From Bifidobacterium sp. ESL0690 (GTDB lineage: Bacteria > Actinomycetota > Actinomycetes > Actinomycetales > Bifidobacteriaceae), in contig NZ_CP113939.1 in assembly GCF_029392315.1 (NCBI RefSeq), positions 558,001-622,000 of the forward strand: DNA of 64,000 nt. The letters are read 5' to 3'. Shown here piece after piece: positions 35,816 to 44,752 of this stretch. Position 1 is the first letter of the stretch, and the number at the start of each line of letters is the position of its first letter. The translations under genes were made by a program, and so were the position numbers. The notes under the pieces are model-generated. The model was given only the letters and a program-made list of their open reading frames with translations, was not told the DNA's origin and searched no databases.

Positions 35816-37210
35816 ATGGACAGGTTCTTCCATCTCAAAGAAAATCACACCAACGTATCCACTGAAATCACGGCGGGTATCACCACCTTCTTCGCGATGA
35901 GCTATATCATCGTCGTCAATCCGCAAGTCCTGAGCACCACCGGCATGCCGTGGGGCGCTGTATTCCTTGCCACCATCATCGCTTCCGTCGCCGGAACGCT
36001 GGTCATGGGACTTTTCGCCAACGTGCCTTACGCGCAGTCAGCAAGTATGGGTTTGAACGCGTTCTTTGCCTATACCGTTTGCGCCGGGCTAGGGTTCACT
36101 TGGCAGGAAACGCTGTGTATGACATTCCTGTGCGGCCTGATCAATATCGTGGTCACCGTCACCTCCATCCGCAAGCTCATCATCGCCTGCATCCCCGAAT
36201 CCCTGCAGCACGCCATCGGCGGCGGCATCGGCCTGTTTGTGATGTATGTCGGCATGTTGAACGTCGGCTTCATTTCCTTTACTCCCGGCGATCCGAAAGC
36301 CGCGGCCAAGGGCGGACCGATTCACGCCACCCCGGGTCTTTCCGCGCTCAACAATCCTGAGCTGTGGGTCTTCCTCATCGGCCTGGCCATCGCCATCGTG
36401 CTTACGCTGCTCAATGTTCGCGGAGGCCTCTTGATCTCCATCATCGCCGCGGCCATTATCGGCATCCCGTTCGGCATCACCAATATGAGCAACTCGATGT
36501 CCATCAGCCAGACCTTCTCCCAGCTTCCCACCACCTTCCTCGCGATCTTCAGCCCGAAAGGCTTCCCGTCATTGTTCGGCAATCTCGGACGCCTGCCGCT
36601 GGTCATCGTCACCATCTTCGCCTTCTCGATGTCCGATATGTTCGACACCATCGGTACGCTCGTGGGCACTGGCCGCAAAACCGGCATCTTCTCCGACGCC
36701 GATATCAAGAACATGGTCAACGGCCACGGCTTCAGCTCCAAGATGGATAAAACGCTCTTCGCCGACTCCATTGCCACCTCCGTCGGCGGCCTGTTCGGCA
36801 CCTCCAACGTCACCACTTACGTCGAGTCCTCGGCCGGCATCGCCGCGGGCGGGCGCACTGGCCTCACTTCGGTGACGGTAGCCGTCTGCTTCATCATCTC
36901 GATGTTCCTCTCGCCGTTGGTCTCCGCTATTCCGTCCGCTGCGACCGCTGGTGTTCTGGTCGTGGTCGGTTGCATGATGGCCTCTAGCCTGAAGGAAGTC
37001 GACTGGGGCGACCTCGGCGAAGCCATTCCGGCTCTCTTCGCCTCGGTGTTCATGGCGCTTTCCTACTCGATCTCCTACGGCATCGCCGCGGGCTTCATCA
37101 TGTACTGTCTCGTCAAGATTTGCAAGGGCAAAGCCAAGGAAGTCCATCCGGTGATGTGGATTGTCACCGCCCTCTTCATCCTCGACTTCGCTCTGCAGGC
37201 CGTGCTTTGA
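35816..37210 (+). CDS. NCS2-family (AzgA type) purine permease
   Basis: 464 aa with 12-14 membrane segments. It begins MDRFFHLKENHTNVSTEITAG followed by TTFFAMSYIIVVNPQVL, diagnostic of the AzgA/PbuG branch that takes up adenine, guanine or hypoxanthine by proton symport. Further motifs are SASMGLNAFFAYTVC, FSMSDMFDTIGTLVGTGRK and the TYVESSAGIAAGGRTGLTSV signature. AGGAAGAGAG precedes the ATG. It stands alone, followed by the 62-bp repeat array. Confidence 0.93.
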   Translation: MDRFFHLKENHTNVSTEITAGITTFFAMSYIIVVNPQVLSTTGMPWGAVFLATIIASVAGTLVMGLFANVPYAQSASMGLNAFFAYTVCAGLGFTWQETLCMTFLCGLINIVVTVTSIRKLIIACIPESLQHAIGGGIGLFVMYVGMLNVGFISFTPGDPKAAAKGGPIHATPGLSALNNPELWVFLIGLAIAIVLTLLNVRGGLLISIIAAAIIGIPFGITNMSNSMSISQTFSQLPTTFLAIFSPKGFPSLFGNLGRLPLVIVTIFAFSMSDMFDTIGTLVGTGRKTGIFSDADIKNMVNGHGFSSKMDKTLFADSIATSVGGLFGTSNVTTYVESSAGIAAGGRTGLTSVTVAVCFIISMFLSPLVSAIPSAATAGVLVVVGCMMASSLKEVDWGDLGEAIPALFASVFMALSYSISYGIAAGFIMYCLVKICKGKAKEVHPVMWIVTALFILDFALQAVL

Positions 37211-37229
37211 TTGTTGGCCGTCTGATTCG

Positions 37230-37495
37230 CTGATTTCGTGCTTTTCGTCGCAGCTTCATCGTGAGCGCGACGAAAAGCACGTTTTTGCTCTGTTTTTCGT
37301 GCTTTTGGTTGCAGCGTTGCCGAGATCCCGTGCAAAAAGCACCAAAATCGTCCTGAAATGGTGCTTTTCTCCTCGACGGAATCCCGAATCAGTGGGAAAA
37401 GCACCAAAATCGCCGTAAAAAGGTGCTTTTCTCCTCAGTGGGGCCCACAATCAGTGAGAAAAGCGCTATTTCGGTGCCTTTTTGGTGCTTTTGCA
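37230..37495. repeat. 62-bp-period palindromic repeat array downstream of the purine permease
   Basis: GTGCTTTT recurs at 37238, 37299, 37361, 37423 and 37485, and AAAAGCAC (last copy AAAAGCGC) at 37273, 37335, 37397 and 37459. The steps are 62 bases, one being 61. Between arms, phrases such as CTCCTC, GAATCAGTG and ACCAAAATCG partly repeat. About four and a half units; the same family as 21811-21976. Confidence 0.92.
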
Positions 37496-37565
37496 CTGAT
37501 TGGCGCGTGCGCGTGTCGCGCGGTCGGGCGGCGTCCGTATACTGTTCATCTGTAAACCACAGACT

Positions 37566-37612
37566 GTTGGTTAGAGGTGCAAGCCTCTCGAAGTTTGGTT
37601 CGCCAAGCCAAC
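37566..37612 (+). promoter_or_regulatory. Ribosomal protein L10 leader RNA (rplJ-rplL autoregulation)
   Basis: An outer stem GTTGG (37566-37570) / CCAAC (37608-37612) encloses two hairpins, AGAGG/CCTCT (37573-37588) and TTTGG-TTCG-CCAAG (37594-37607). This is the branched structure of the L10(L12)4-binding leader found before rplJ in many bacteria. A TATACT -10 element lies upstream at 37538. Excess L10 complex should bind here and reduce expression of the operon. Confidence 0.78.
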
Positions 37613-37669
37613 ATAGGTTGAATGTCATAAGCTTTTTACGAGGTGGGTCGCGTAAGCGGCCGGTATGGT

Positions 37670-37696
37670 GCTCTGCCTATGTGCAGGGCATTTTTT
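37670..37696 (+). terminator. Attenuator in the rplJ leader
   Basis: Stem GCTCTGC / GCAGGGC with a six-base loop followed by A and six T, located between the L10 leader structure and the rplJ start. A terminator in this place implies regulation by premature termination. Confidence 0.75.
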
Positions 37697-37791
37697 GTAA
37701 GCCTGCAAATTTTGCAGCAACGCAACAAAGTGTCCATAAACGCTAAACGTTCCGAATTTCCCAATCAATGGTCGACTCAGGAAGGAACGCC

Positions 37792-38313
37792 ATGAAAAGG
37801 CCCGAAAAGGAAGCGGTGATCGCCGAGCTTACGGATCAATTCCGTAACGCCGATGCGGTTTACCTTACCGAGTACCGCGGGCTTACCGTTCCGCAGATTT
37901 CCGATCTGCGCGAAAAGCTAGGCCGCGATACTTCCTACTCAGTGGCTAAGAACACGCTCGCTCGCATCGCTGCCAAAGAGGCTGGGTACGAGGGCTTCGA
38001 TGAAGCACTATCCGGCCCGTCGGCAATCACCTTCGTGAAGGGTGATTACGTCGAGGCTGCGAAGGTCCTGCGTGACTTCGCCAAGAAAAACAAGGCCCTC
38101 GTCATCAAGGGTGGTTTCGCAGACGGAACCATGTACGACGCCGAAGGCTTCATGAAACTCGCGAGCCTCGAATCTCGCGAAACCCTGCTCTCCAGGATGG
38201 CAGGCGACCTCAAGGGCTCCATGTCCAAGGCCGCTCGCACGTTCGTCGCTCTGCCTACCAAGGCTGTGCGTACGTTCGACGCCCTGCGCGAAAAGCAGGA
38301 AAAGGCCGCTTGA
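37792..38313 (+). CDS. rplJ: 50S ribosomal protein L10
   Basis: 173 aa from ATG 37792; AGGAAGGA lies five bases upstream, whereas the longer in-frame ATG at 37768 has no site. L10 features are clear: RPEKEAVIAELTDQFRNADAVYLTEYRGLTV at the N-terminus (rRNA-binding domain), YSVAKNTLARIAAKEAG and GPSAITFV. The C-terminal helix binds L7/L12 dimers. Forms the base of the ribosomal stalk; operon with rplL. Confidence 0.97.
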   Translation: MKRPEKEAVIAELTDQFRNADAVYLTEYRGLTVPQISDLREKLGRDTSYSVAKNTLARIAAKEAGYEGFDEALSGPSAITFVKGDYVEAAKVLRDFAKKNKALVIKGGFADGTMYDAEGFMKLASLESRETLLSRMAGDLKGSMSKAARTFVALPTKAVRTFDALREKQEKAA

Positions 38314-38434
38314 TTTCCGCGCGGTTCCGGCCGCGTAAATTTCAGGCAGTTGCAGTGAATAATTAAAAATATTTAAGAATTTAGATGGCGGAACCAAACA
38401 AAATATTCGTCATCATGATTGAAAGGAAGCCATT

Positions 38435-38818
38435 ATGGCTAAGCTCTCAAGCGATGAGCTCCTCGATGCGTTCAAGGAAATGACCCTGGTTGAACTCTCC
38501 GACTTCGTCAAGAAGTTCGAGGACGAGTTCGACGTCGAGGCTTCCGCCCCGGCCGTTGCCGTTGCTGCCGCTCCTGTCGCTGGTGCAGGCGCTGGCGAAG
38601 AAGAGAAGACCGAGTTCGACGTCGTTCTCTCCTCCTTTGGCGACAAGAAGATTCAGGTCATCAAGGCCGTCAAGAACATCACCGGCAAGGGCCTGGCTGA
38701 CGCCAAGGCGCTCGTCGACGGTGCTCCTACCACCATCCTCGAGAAGGCCAAGAAGGATGACGCCGAGAAGGCCAAGGCTGAGATCGAAGAGGCCGGCGGT
38801 TCCGTCGAACTCAAGTAG
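38435..38818 (+). CDS. rplL: 50S ribosomal protein L7/L12
   Basis: 127 aa. N-terminal dimerisation helices ([29 protein letters not shown]), Ala-rich hinge (~35-52), and a globular C-terminal domain with [27 protein letters not shown]. It recruits translation GTPases to the ribosome stalk. Located 121 bases after rplJ with GAAAGGAAG before the ATG. Confidence 0.98.
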   Translation: MAKLSSDELLDAFKEMTLVELSDFVKKFEDEFDVEASAPAVAVAAAPVAGAGAGEEEKTEFDVVLSSFGDKKIQVIKAVKNITGKGLADAKALVDGAPTTILEKAKKDDAEKAKAEIEEAGGSVELK

Positions 38819-38893
38819 TTCTTTCCTTCTTGAAAGCTTAAGGCGGCTGCGGTGTGAAATCGCAAGCAGCTGAAAGTTTTTGATACATTGTTG

Positions 38894-38938
38894 CAAACCC
38901 TGTGTGCGGAATCTCCGCTCGCAGGGTTTGTTCATTTT
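38894..38938 (+). terminator. Terminator of rplJ-rplL
   Basis: Outer stem CAAACCCTG / CAGGGTTTG with inner GCGGA / TCCGC pairing, followed by TTCATTTTG, 75 bases downstream of rplL. Confidence 0.78.
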
Positions 38939-39097
38939 GTCGGCTATCGTAGTATCTAAAGCTTGTCTTTGAAAGCAAAAGCAAGGGCAGGCTCATGCGT
39001 GAGTGTTGTCAATGTCTGTCGTTTTTCTGTAGATTCCAAGAAAATGATGGCACAATGAGATTAGCATGAGCAAAAGTGTATATGGGGAGGCCGCAAG

Positions 39098-40816
39098 GTG
39101 TCTGATCCGCGAACGACAAAACATTGGGTCATCAAAGTCAATGGCTCCACGAAAGTCGATGTCGGTCCCGGCGAAAACGTTGAGATTGGCCGCAGGCCTT
39201 TGCGTCCGCTGAGCGATGACGGGCATCACCGTTTGGAGATTGACGACGATACGCGTTCCATGTCGAAGCGTCACGCGCTGTTTAGCGTCGCTTCCAATGG
39301 TGGGGCGTCGGTTACCGATCTCAATTCCACGAACGGCTCGTACGTAGTCGAGAAAAAAGGTTTGCGCCCGCTTACGCCAAATAAGGATTTCATTTTTCCG
39401 GATTCGCCGATGCGATTGCAGTTCGGCGACGTTCCCGTTGATTTTGTGCGTGTTGATGTCGATGAAAGTGATGAAGTCGGCCGCAAGATCACGGATTTGT
39501 TCGACTATGCGGTAAGCGGCGGTGAAAGTGCCGATATCGAGCCGGACCTGAACGAAATGTCCGTCGACGACATTTTGAATCTGCGCGCCGGCGAGCCGAC
39601 CACGGCTTTCAGCGCCGCGGATGTGGCCAGTCGTATCGAAGCCTCGGCTTCCGTTTCCTCTCCAGCGGATGATAGTGCTAGTGGCAATCCTCAAAATCCC
39701 GATGAACAGGCGGCTAAGAACGCCGATGGCAGCGCAAGCAAGAGTACGGATGAAAGTGCGTCGCCAGTTGTCGCCGAAACTGACAAGAAACGAGAAAACC
39801 CGCAGGCCGACCATACTATTGACCAGATTTCGCTCAACGTTGTGACCCCTGAACCGCAGGTTGAGGAGGCCAAAGCGCGCGATTTGTTCAAAGACGCCAT
39901 GCAGGGCGAAGCCGAAGTGAAAGCCGCTCAGCCAGGCATTGCCGCCAAGAAGACGACAAAGTCGGCAACGACTGGTGCTTCTGCCCCTGCCGAAAGTCAA
40001 AGCAGACCGTCACAAGCAAAGCCGCAGGCTCAGCAGGTGTCGTTGCCTTCTCGTCAGAGCAACGGGCAAAACCCCCAGAATGCTTCACACGCGCAACAGC
40101 CGATGGGTTCACCCGCAGCAATGCAACCGCAGGCCAATGCGAATGGCGTCAATAATAATGTCAACGTCAATGCAGGCGTCAATGGCAGCGTTTCGGCAGG
40201 TCAGTTCAATCCTCGAATGGCCAATGCTAAGAATGGTTCCGCTGCTCCTGGCCAGACTTTTGGAAATCAAGGCGCTCCAGTATTCGTCGCCATGGATGAA
40301 AATCCCAACCAAGGCAGCGGTGGCGGTGGCGACCGTCCCGGTTTGAATTTGGGCGGTTCGCAGGATCCGCAAAACGATGCGGCAGGCAGCAATGCTTCCC
40401 GGGAACGCAACAAATTCATGCCACCGATAACACAGGTCGCGGATACTTCAACGGTTTCCGCCGTTTCGGCTGCCGCTAACGGCGCGTTCGGTGCAGAGCA
40501 GACCTTCAAACCGAGTTTCGAACCCGGCTCGGTGTTTGAAAAGGTGTCGAACGGCGAATTCAACCAGCCGGAGCCCGAAGTTGAAGTGGACGGCATGAGC
40601 TCGCAGGAAGCCAAGCAAACCACGGACTTCTCTCTCCAGTTCGAAATGGCAAAGCATCCTGAACTTCTGCCGTTCCTGGCGATGAACCCTTCGTTGTATG
40701 ACGATTTGTATGCGTGGCTTTCGGCGGTAGGCAACGATGACATCGACACCGCGCTTTCGCAGAATTCGGGATATATCGAGTATCGTAATAAGGTCGGGGA
40801 GGGACGTAACCAATGA
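39098..40816 (+). CDS. FHA-domain protein with C-terminal variant-LRR-like segment
   Basis: 572 aa from GTG 39098, preceded by GGGGAGG. An FHA phosphothreonine-binding domain occupies residues ~8-115, with the key residues present: Gly31-Arg32, Ser56 and His59 in SMSKRH, and Asn76/Asn79 in NSTNGSYV. A long disordered Ser/Ala/Gln/Asn-rich middle (~160-490) follows. The last ~60 residues (AKHPELLPFLAMNPSLYDDLYAWL) match variant leucine-rich repeats of actinobacterial proteins. The stop overlaps the next gene by ATGA, so the FHA protein and the helicase-like protein are translationally coupled. A Ser/Thr kinase such as Pkb2 may supply the phospho-ligand (inference). Confidence 0.88.
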   Translation: MSDPRTTKHWVIKVNGSTKVDVGPGENVEIGRRPLRPLSDDGHHRLEIDDDTRSMSKRHALFSVASNGGASVTDLNSTNGSYVVEKKGLRPLTPNKDFIFPDSPMRLQFGDVPVDFVRVDVDESDEVGRKITDLFDYAVSGGESADIEPDLNEMSVDDILNLRAGEPTTAFSAADVASRIEASASVSSPADDSASGNPQNPDEQAAKNADGSASKSTDESASPVVAETDKKRENPQADHTIDQISLNVVTPEPQVEEAKARDLFKDAMQGEAEVKAAQPGIAAKKTTKSATTGASAPAESQSRPSQAKPQAQQVSLPSRQSNGQNPQNASHAQQPMGSPAAMQPQANANGVNNNVNVNAGVNGSVSAGQFNPRMANAKNGSAAPGQTFGNQGAPVFVAMDENPNQGSGGGGDRPGLNLGGSQDPQNDAAGSNASRERNKFMPPITQVADTSTVSAVSAAANGAFGAEQTFKPSFEPGSVFEKVSNGEFNQPEPEVEVDGMSSQEAKQTTDFSLQFEMAKHPELLPFLAMNPSLYDDLYAWLSAVGNDDIDTALSQNSGYIEYRNKVGEGRNQ

Positions 40817-43800
40817 GCGAGACGAACCAGACAATGAACGGCATCCAACGGATGCGCAAATGGTACGACAGTTATCGCAACGGACTTGTTCCTTCGCCTT
40901 TGGAAGACGTCGGGCAGCTCACCGCGCAACTCGACCTCACCCATGCTCATCCGTCCGGTATCGCGCAGCTTTTCGCCAGCGGGCACACCAGCCTTGATTC
41001 CATGTTCCGCGACGCCGGGATGCTCCGTGCCGCCGGCCGCAGGCTTGAACGCGTTCTCGACGACAAAGCCGTCAAAACGAGGTCCGCCGGAGTCGCCGAG
41101 CTTTCCCTGGTGGTGGGCGTGGCCACGTGGAAGGGCAATTCGGTTCCCGTCCTGCTGTACCCGGTCGAAGTGCACCGCAAACCGGATGGCCGCGAAACCG
41201 ATGCCATCATCCGTTTCACCGGGCACGTCAGCCTCAACCCTGCGTTCACAACGGCCATGCACGAACAGCATATCGATATCGATGAAGCCGCCCTCTTCGA
41301 CGGCAGGAACTATGCCAGCGGCACGCCCGACACGTCTTCCGTGTTTACTGCCATCACCGACGAGGTCAAGCCGACCATTGCCGATTTCGACATCGAGCGC
41401 AACATCATCCTGGGTTGCTTCATGGACCCGGCCACCAAGATGCTCGCCGAAAGTCGTCATATCATCGATTCTCTGGCAAGCAAGCCCAGCGGCAATGCGG
41501 CCCTTGACGCGCTGGCCGGTAACAAGGACGCCATCAATGCGTTGAAGGACTCGAAACTTCCGAGCTACAGCCCCTTCGATGCCGATCCCCACAGTGAGCA
41601 CGAGGCTGAGGACGTCGATAACGTCGTGCGCTATGCCGCGAATATGGCGGCGCAAGGCCATTCGCTGTTCTTGGATGACGCTTCTGGCAACGATACCGCA
41701 CAGATTGCCGCGTCTATCGCCTCCCGCTGCATTTCGTCGGGGCGGACCGTGCTTTACGTGCCGGGAGTAGCAGGGCAGAAGAAGCGTTTCACCCACGAAA
41801 TGGATGCCTGCCATATGGGCAGCCGCGTGATTGATATGGCTGATTCGAAGGCCGCCCGGCAGATCGATCAGGAGCTGATCGCAGCCGTTGGTTTCCAGCC
41901 TGGCGCTTCCGTCGCCCGTTTCGACCAGGTCTCCGATGAGCTTGTCGGAGTGCGCTCGCGTCTGACACGCTACCTTGGCGATTTGCACGGTGTGAGCAAG
42001 GAATGGGGTGTCTCCGCTTACCAGACCATCCAGAATCTTGCCAGCATCTCCGCCATGCCTACCCATCCGGCCACGCATGTCCGGCTTTCCAACGAATCCG
42101 CAAGGGCTATCGCCCCGCATATGGACGAGTGGATCAAGAAGCTTCGCAAGGCCGGCGAATACGGTGAATTCACCGTCGGCCCGCAAACCACACCGTGGTA
42201 TGGTGCCTCACTGTTCACCCAAAGCGAGGCGGTCAACGCCTATCAGAAGGTTGAGAACCTGCTGCAGCGCCTTCTTCCCGCCACGCGCGATCAGGTGGCG
42301 TCTGTCGCCGAAACCTGTGGTTTCCCGGTGCCGTCGACGGTGCAGGAGTGGGGCCGTCAGGTCACCGTATTGAAGAACCTGCGCCGCGTCCTCGACGTTT
42401 TCCAGCCCGAGATTTTCGAGCGTGACATCGAGGCGATGATCGAAGCCAGCAAACCCAAGGCCCAGCGTAAGGCCGAGGGGACGAGCATGGGCTTCTGGGA
42501 ACGCCGTCGTCATGTCAAGGAGGCCAAGAGCCTGTTGCGTGCCGGTTCTCAGGTGGAAGACCTGCACGAAGCGTTGCAGGTTGTGGACAAGCAGTCCGAG
42601 CAATGGCATGAGATCGTACCTCACGGCGGCTGGCCGGTGCTTCCGCCCAAACTCGACGCTATCGTGGAAACGCAGGAAGCCCTGATGCGCGACATCACCG
42701 CGCTCGATGCGGTGCTGGCCACCACCGTCGAAGGCGGCGACCTGCAAAGCGTCGATTTGGCCCGGCTTGAGGCCAGGCTCAAGGCGCTTTATACCGACCG
42801 CAAGGCGCTGGATACCCTGCCTGGCCGTGCCGGACTGGAACGCGAGTTCCATTCCGTCGGGCTTGACGGGCTGATTGAAGACATGCGTACCCGTCGCGTG
42901 GCTGTGGATGCCGTGGAAGGGGAGCTTCAGCTTTCTTGGTGGACGACCGTTTTCGAAGACATCGTTCGTTCCTCGGCGATTATTTCCAATCAGGACGGCT
43001 CCGCATTGCAATCTGCTGCCGACCGGTTCGTTCAGGTCGACATCGACCACGTCAATTCTGTTGGGCCGATGCTTGAGCAGGAGTCGATGCGCCACCTTTG
43101 CGATATGCTTTTCTCGCACACGCAGGAGGCCAACCAGTTGCACACGTTGCTGGCGAGCAACGCGCATATGCCGCTGAGCCATATCACCCGTGAATATCCG
43201 CAGATTCTTGCTGCGGCGAAGCCTGTCATCATGGCCACCCCCTTCACCCTTGCCGTGTTGAGCGACCCGCAGCCTCTGGCTGATGTGGCCATCATCGATG
43301 CCGCTTCACATATTCCTTCGCTTGAATTGCTGAGTGTTCTGAGCCGTGCCAGGCGCGTTGTGGTCATTGCCCATAAGGCCACGATTACTTCTGAATCGTT
43401 GAACGCCTTGACCGCGTTGTTGCCAAAGGTCACTGTCGATTCTCGGCCGGTTTGCCGTGACCCACGTCTTTCACTTTTCCTTTCCGCGCAAGGTTATGGC
43501 AACGCCCGCAGGGACGTGGCCACAGAATCGGTACAGGGCAGGGTGCGTTTCCACAGGGTTGAGGCCAATGGTGTGCCGGTGCTTTCCACGGGATTGGTGG
43601 AAAGCAGCCAGCAGGAGATCGACGAGGTCATCGCCATCATCAAGCAACGCGCTGCGGCTTTTACCGTCGTGCCGACCGGCTATCTGCTCGCCGTAGTCAC
43701 GTTGACCCCGGTCTTCCGCACGAGGCTCGGCGCCGAATTAAAGTCGCTTTCCCTGAAGGACGAGGCCATGGGCCGCTTCCTTCGCCACGTGCGTCTGGTG

Positions 43801-44430
43801 GACCTCGATGAGGTCGCCGGGGTGTGTGCCACCGACGTCATCCTTTCGCTGTGCTTTGCCAAGACCTCGCACGGACGCCTGCTCCAGCAGTTCGGCTCCG
43901 TGGAAGGGGAGGGCGGCGACGGCAAGCTGCTTGATGCTCTTGCCTTGGCCGATCGCAACGTCGATATCATCTCCGCTTTCGGCTCTGCCGACATGGAAGA
44001 CGATCGCCTCCACCAGCCAGGCCCGAAACTTTTAAAGGTCATGCTCAAATGGGCCGAGGGCCTAGGCAAGGAAGTGGTGCGTCCTTCGGTGTCGCTGAAG
44101 GGCGACAACGTCCTGTTCAACGATCTGGCAGACCGCATCCGTGCGCGTGGGCTCAGGGTGGCCGCCAATTACGGTTTCGATGGTGGAGCCTCTATTCCTC
44201 TGGTCGTCGGTCTGAAAGACAAGCCGTTCGCCCTCGCGGTGATGACCGATGATGCCCAGTTCATGGGCATCCAGTCCACCCGCAAACGTCATCGTGTACT
44301 GATGCAGGATTTGGCAACACTTGGTTGGTCGGTGATGACGGTCTGGAGCGTGGCCGCGTTCGTCAACCCTGATAAGGAAGTCGATCGAATCGTCAGCCGT
44401 ATCAGCGATCTCTATCAAGAGGTCCGTTGA
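40813..44430 (+). CDS. Large DUF4011/SF1 helicase-like protein with degenerate ATPase and nuclease motifs
   Basis: 1205 aa, uninterrupted. The order matches DUF4011-helicase-Vsr-like (MTES_1575 type) proteins. The N-terminal AELSLVVGVATWKGNSVPVLLYPVEV and VSLNPAF fit DUF4011. The expected Walker A (GPPGTGKSQT) is replaced near 287-296 by DDASGNDTAQ. The Walker B position (~820) reads ADVAIIDAASH instead of DEASQ. The C-terminal ~120 residues keep the Vsr-like ending TLGWSVMTVWSVAAFVNPDKE, but the Asp and Glu of the nuclease core appear replaced (SIPLVV, LAVMTDD). It should therefore be inactive as an ATPase and nuclease yet is maintained full length. Overlaps the FHA gene by four bases and the next small gene by one. 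Confidence 0.8.
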   Translation: MSETNQTMNGIQRMRKWYDSYRNGLVPSPLEDVGQLTAQLDLTHAHPSGIAQLFASGHTSLDSMFRDAGMLRAAGRRLERVLDDKAVKTRSAGVAELSLVVGVATWKGNSVPVLLYPVEVHRKPDGRETDAIIRFTGHVSLNPAFTTAMHEQHIDIDEAALFDGRNYASGTPDTSSVFTAITDEVKPTIADFDIERNIILGCFMDPATKMLAESRHIIDSLASKPSGNAALDALAGNKDAINALKDSKLPSYSPFDADPHSEHEAEDVDNVVRYAANMAAQGHSLFLDDASGNDTAQIAASIASRCISSGRTVLYVPGVAGQKKRFTHEMDACHMGSRVIDMADSKAARQIDQELIAAVGFQPGASVARFDQVSDELVGVRSRLTRYLGDLHGVSKEWGVSAYQTIQNLASISAMPTHPATHVRLSNESARAIAPHMDEWIKKLRKAGEYGEFTVGPQTTPWYGASLFTQSEAVNAYQKVENLLQRLLPATRDQVASVAETCGFPVPSTVQEWGRQVTVLKNLRRVLDVFQPEIFERDIEAMIEASKPKAQRKAEGTSMGFWERRRHVKEAKSLLRAGSQVEDLHEALQVVDKQSEQWHEIVPHGGWPVLPPKLDAIVETQEALMRDITALDAVLATTVEGGDLQSVDLARLEARLKALYTDRKALDTLPGRAGLEREFHSVGLDGLIEDMRTRRVAVDAVEGELQLSWWTTVFEDIVRSSAIISNQDGSALQSAADRFVQVDIDHVNSVGPMLEQESMRHLCDMLFSHTQEANQLHTLLASNAHMPLSHITREYPQILAAAKPVIMATPFTLAVLSDPQPLADVAIIDAASHIPSLELLSVLSRARRVVVIAHKATITSESLNALTALLPKVTVDSRPVCRDPRLSLFLSAQGYGNARRDVATESVQGRVRFHRVEANGVPVLSTGLVESSQQEIDEVIAIIKQRAAAFTVVPTGYLLAVVTLTPVFRTRLGAELKSLSLKDEAMGRFLRHVRLVDLDEVAGVCATDVILSLCFAKTSHGRLLQQFGSVEGEGGDGKLLDALALADRNVDIISAFGSADMEDDRLHQPGPKLLKVMLKWAEGLGKEVVRPSVSLKGDNVLFNDLADRIRARGLRVAANYGFDGGASIPLVVGLKDKPFALAVMTDDAQFMGIQSTRKRHRVLMQDLATLGWSVMTVWSVAAFVNPDKEVDRIVSRISDLYQEVR

Positions 44431-44636
44431 TGGCTCTGTCCTATGACCCTAATCGCCGTTCGTCGCGTACCCACAAGCGTGTGGTGCGCAAAGGCAGTGA
44501 ACGCTTCGATGTTGATGGCGTAGAACTCGACCCGGAAGACCGCCGTCCGAAGGGCAGCAAGCAGCATGACGATGACAACCGTATCCTGCGCGAACTGCCT
44601 CCGCATTGGGGCATTTTCAGCGAACGGGACAAGTAA
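44430..44636 (+). CDS. 68-aa charged protein coupled to the helicase-like gene
   Basis: 68 aa. ATG 44430 shares a base with the preceding stop (TGATG), so it should be translated by coupling; there is a good AAGAGG just upstream. The sequence is highly charged, with a basic N-terminal half (PNRRSSRTHKRVVRKGSERF) and an acidic middle, and ends ELPPHWGIFSERDK. No domain recognised. Its tight linkage suggests it works with the FHA and helicase-like proteins. Confidence 0.75.
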   Translation: MALSYDPNRRSSRTHKRVVRKGSERFDVDGVELDPEDRRPKGSKQHDDDNRILRELPPHWGIFSERDK

Positions 44637-44662
44637 CGTTCAAGATTCGTGAGGATATCGGC

Positions 44663-44702
44663 AAAAGGGTGATGGTGATAGCAAGCCGTCACCCTTTTTA
44701 TT
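44663..44702 (+). terminator. Terminator of the FHA-helicase-like operon
   Basis: Stem AAAAGGGTGA / TCACCCTTTT with a 16-base loop followed by TATTAT, 27 bases downstream of the small gene and just before a convergent gene. Confidence 0.85.
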
Positions 44703-44752
44703 ATCACTTCGAAGTCGCGTTTACTCGGTTCCATGCGCCTGATTTCCGTCTT

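Noticed and set aside
21811..37495. Repeat arrays as CRISPR
   Set aside because: Repeats are only 8-12 bases, alternate in orientation, and the intervening sequences partly repeat between units; no cas genes are present.
40267..42186. 639-aa minus-strand reading frame opposite the FHA and helicase-like genes
   Set aside because: It lies antisense to two well-supported genes, has no ribosome site and no domain; it reflects high-GC codon bias.
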